Assembly (NCBI GenBank): GCA_020625635.1
Contig: JAHLBL010000134.1
Span: 1-5,171, forward strand
Direction: 5' to 3'
Length of the DNA stretch: 5,171 nucleotides
Source: a bacterium
Lineage (GTDB): Bacteria > Bacillota > Clostridia > Oscillospirales > Acutalibacteraceae
Shown here: positions 4,822 to 5,171 of the stretch, piece after piece
Layout of the letters: the number at the start of each line of letters is the position of its first letter
How positions within the stretch are numbered: the stretch's first letter is position 1
Position numbers and translations under genes: made by a program
The notes under the pieces: model-generated
Databases searched by the model: none
Told to the model about the DNA's origin: nothing
Seen by the model: only the letters and a program-made list of their open reading frames with translations

Positions 4822-5171
4822 ATGCTTACCTTTATTTATTGGATAATTATTTTCGTTCAGAACGTAAAAAGAGTGCTTAAGAAAAACGCCGAGGACAATA
4901 TCGCCGCGATTGCGGGACATTCGGCGTTCTTTATCCTGCTGTCTTTTATTCCGTTCCTGATGTTCGCGCTGTCGATTCTTGCTATGGCGGGAGTTCCCCG
5001 CGGGTTCCTCGAGTCGTTTATCAGCGACAATCTTTCGGGAGATTTCGGAGTAAGAACGGGGGAGTACTTTGAGAAAATGTACGAGGCTACCGCGGGAGTA
5101 GCCGTTACCACAATAATTGCCGCGCTGTGGTCGTCGGGCAAGGGCGTTTACGCGGTGTCCTCGGCGATACG
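4822..5171 (+). CDS. YihY/virulence factor BrkB family membrane protein, N-terminal part (3' end outside window)
   Basis: The frame from the ATG at 4822 is open to the right edge (116 complete codons). It matches the start of the YihY/BrkB (UPF0761) family of multi-spanning inner-membrane proteins, whose usual size is about 280-300 residues, so roughly 40 percent is present. Visible features: a short N-terminal helix; the family block around NIAAIAGHSAFFILLSFIPF (26-45) leading into the first transmembrane segment (about 35-57); a polar extracytoplasmic stretch (59-88); a second hydrophobic segment (about 91-103); and the conserved ALWSSGKGVYAVSSAI (101-116). The family was once called ribonuclease BN, an assignment later withdrawn; its true function is not established, and a transport role has been suggested. 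A weak AGGA (4809-4812) lies 9 bases before the ATG. The gene is divergent from lgt. Confidence 0.9.
   Translation, partial: MLTFIYWIIIFVQNVKRVLKKNAEDNIAAIAGHSAFFILLSFIPFLMFALSILAMAGVPRGFLESFISDNLSGDFGVRTGEYFEKMYEATAGVAVTTIIAALWSSGKGVYAVSSAI

Noticed and set aside
4857..5141. 94-codon minus-strand open frame at the right edge
   Set aside because: It overlaps the YihY/BrkB-family coding sequence, whose motifs are clear on the plus strand.
1..5171. Mobile element, CRISPR array, toxin-antitoxin or defence system
   Set aside because: No transposase, integrase, terminal repeats, regularly spaced repeats or recognisable toxin or antitoxin proteins were found; the genes are typical housekeeping and envelope genes.

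Overview
The window looks like an ordinary chromosomal segment of an anaerobic member of the Bacillota, most likely a gut-type Clostridia (Ruminococcaceae/Oscillospiraceae-like; this rank is a guess). The reasons are a TmcAL (YlbM-type) tRNA acetate ligase, a family known mainly from Bacillota, a biotin-domain-less oxaloacetate decarboxylase/pyruvate carboxylase alpha chain, acetate kinase, strong AGGAGG-type ribosome binding sites, and moderately GC-rich genes separated by very AT-rich spacers with compact T-tailed terminators. No rRNA, tRNA, CRISPR array, insertion sequence or phage gene was seen.

Layout. Positions 1-465 (+) are the 3' end of an oadA-like gene, closed by a strong intrinsic terminator (478-510). 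A second terminator (534-564) faces it and ends ackA, acetate kinase, on the minus strand (577-1782). The 133-bp spacer 1783-1915 holds two good sigma-A-type promoters that face each other with abutting -10 boxes: one reads left into ackA, the other right into tmcAL (1916-3085, +). After tmcAL come three minus-strand genes that read right to left: lgt (3887-4702, lipoprotein diacylglyceryl transferase), an unrecognised small membrane protein with four N-terminal cysteines (3426-3821), and a DUF378 two-helix membrane protein (3144-3368), which ends at a perfect-palindrome terminator (3112-3135). These three probably form one transcript from the lgt promoter at 4726-4754. A hairpin in front of the DUF378 gene buries its ribosome binding site. 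From 4822 the start of a YihY/BrkB-family membrane protein runs off the right edge on the plus strand, with its own promoter (4762-4790) divergent from that of lgt.

How the genes fit together. The left half concerns central fermentation metabolism around oxaloacetate/pyruvate and acetate. TmcAL uses free acetate and ATP to acetylate the wobble cytidine of elongator tRNA-Met, and acetate kinase interconverts acetate and acetyl phosphate, so the divergent pair shares a substrate. The right half is cell-envelope related (lipoprotein maturation and three uncharacterised or poorly characterised membrane proteins).

No convincing new defence, mobile or biosynthetic system is visible. The observations most worth a second look are regulatory: the face-to-face ackA/tmcAL promoters, the Shine-Dalgarno-sequestering hairpin before the DUF378 gene, and the possibility that tmcAL transcription runs antisense through that gene. 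The Cys4 membrane protein is the one protein without a recognised family.
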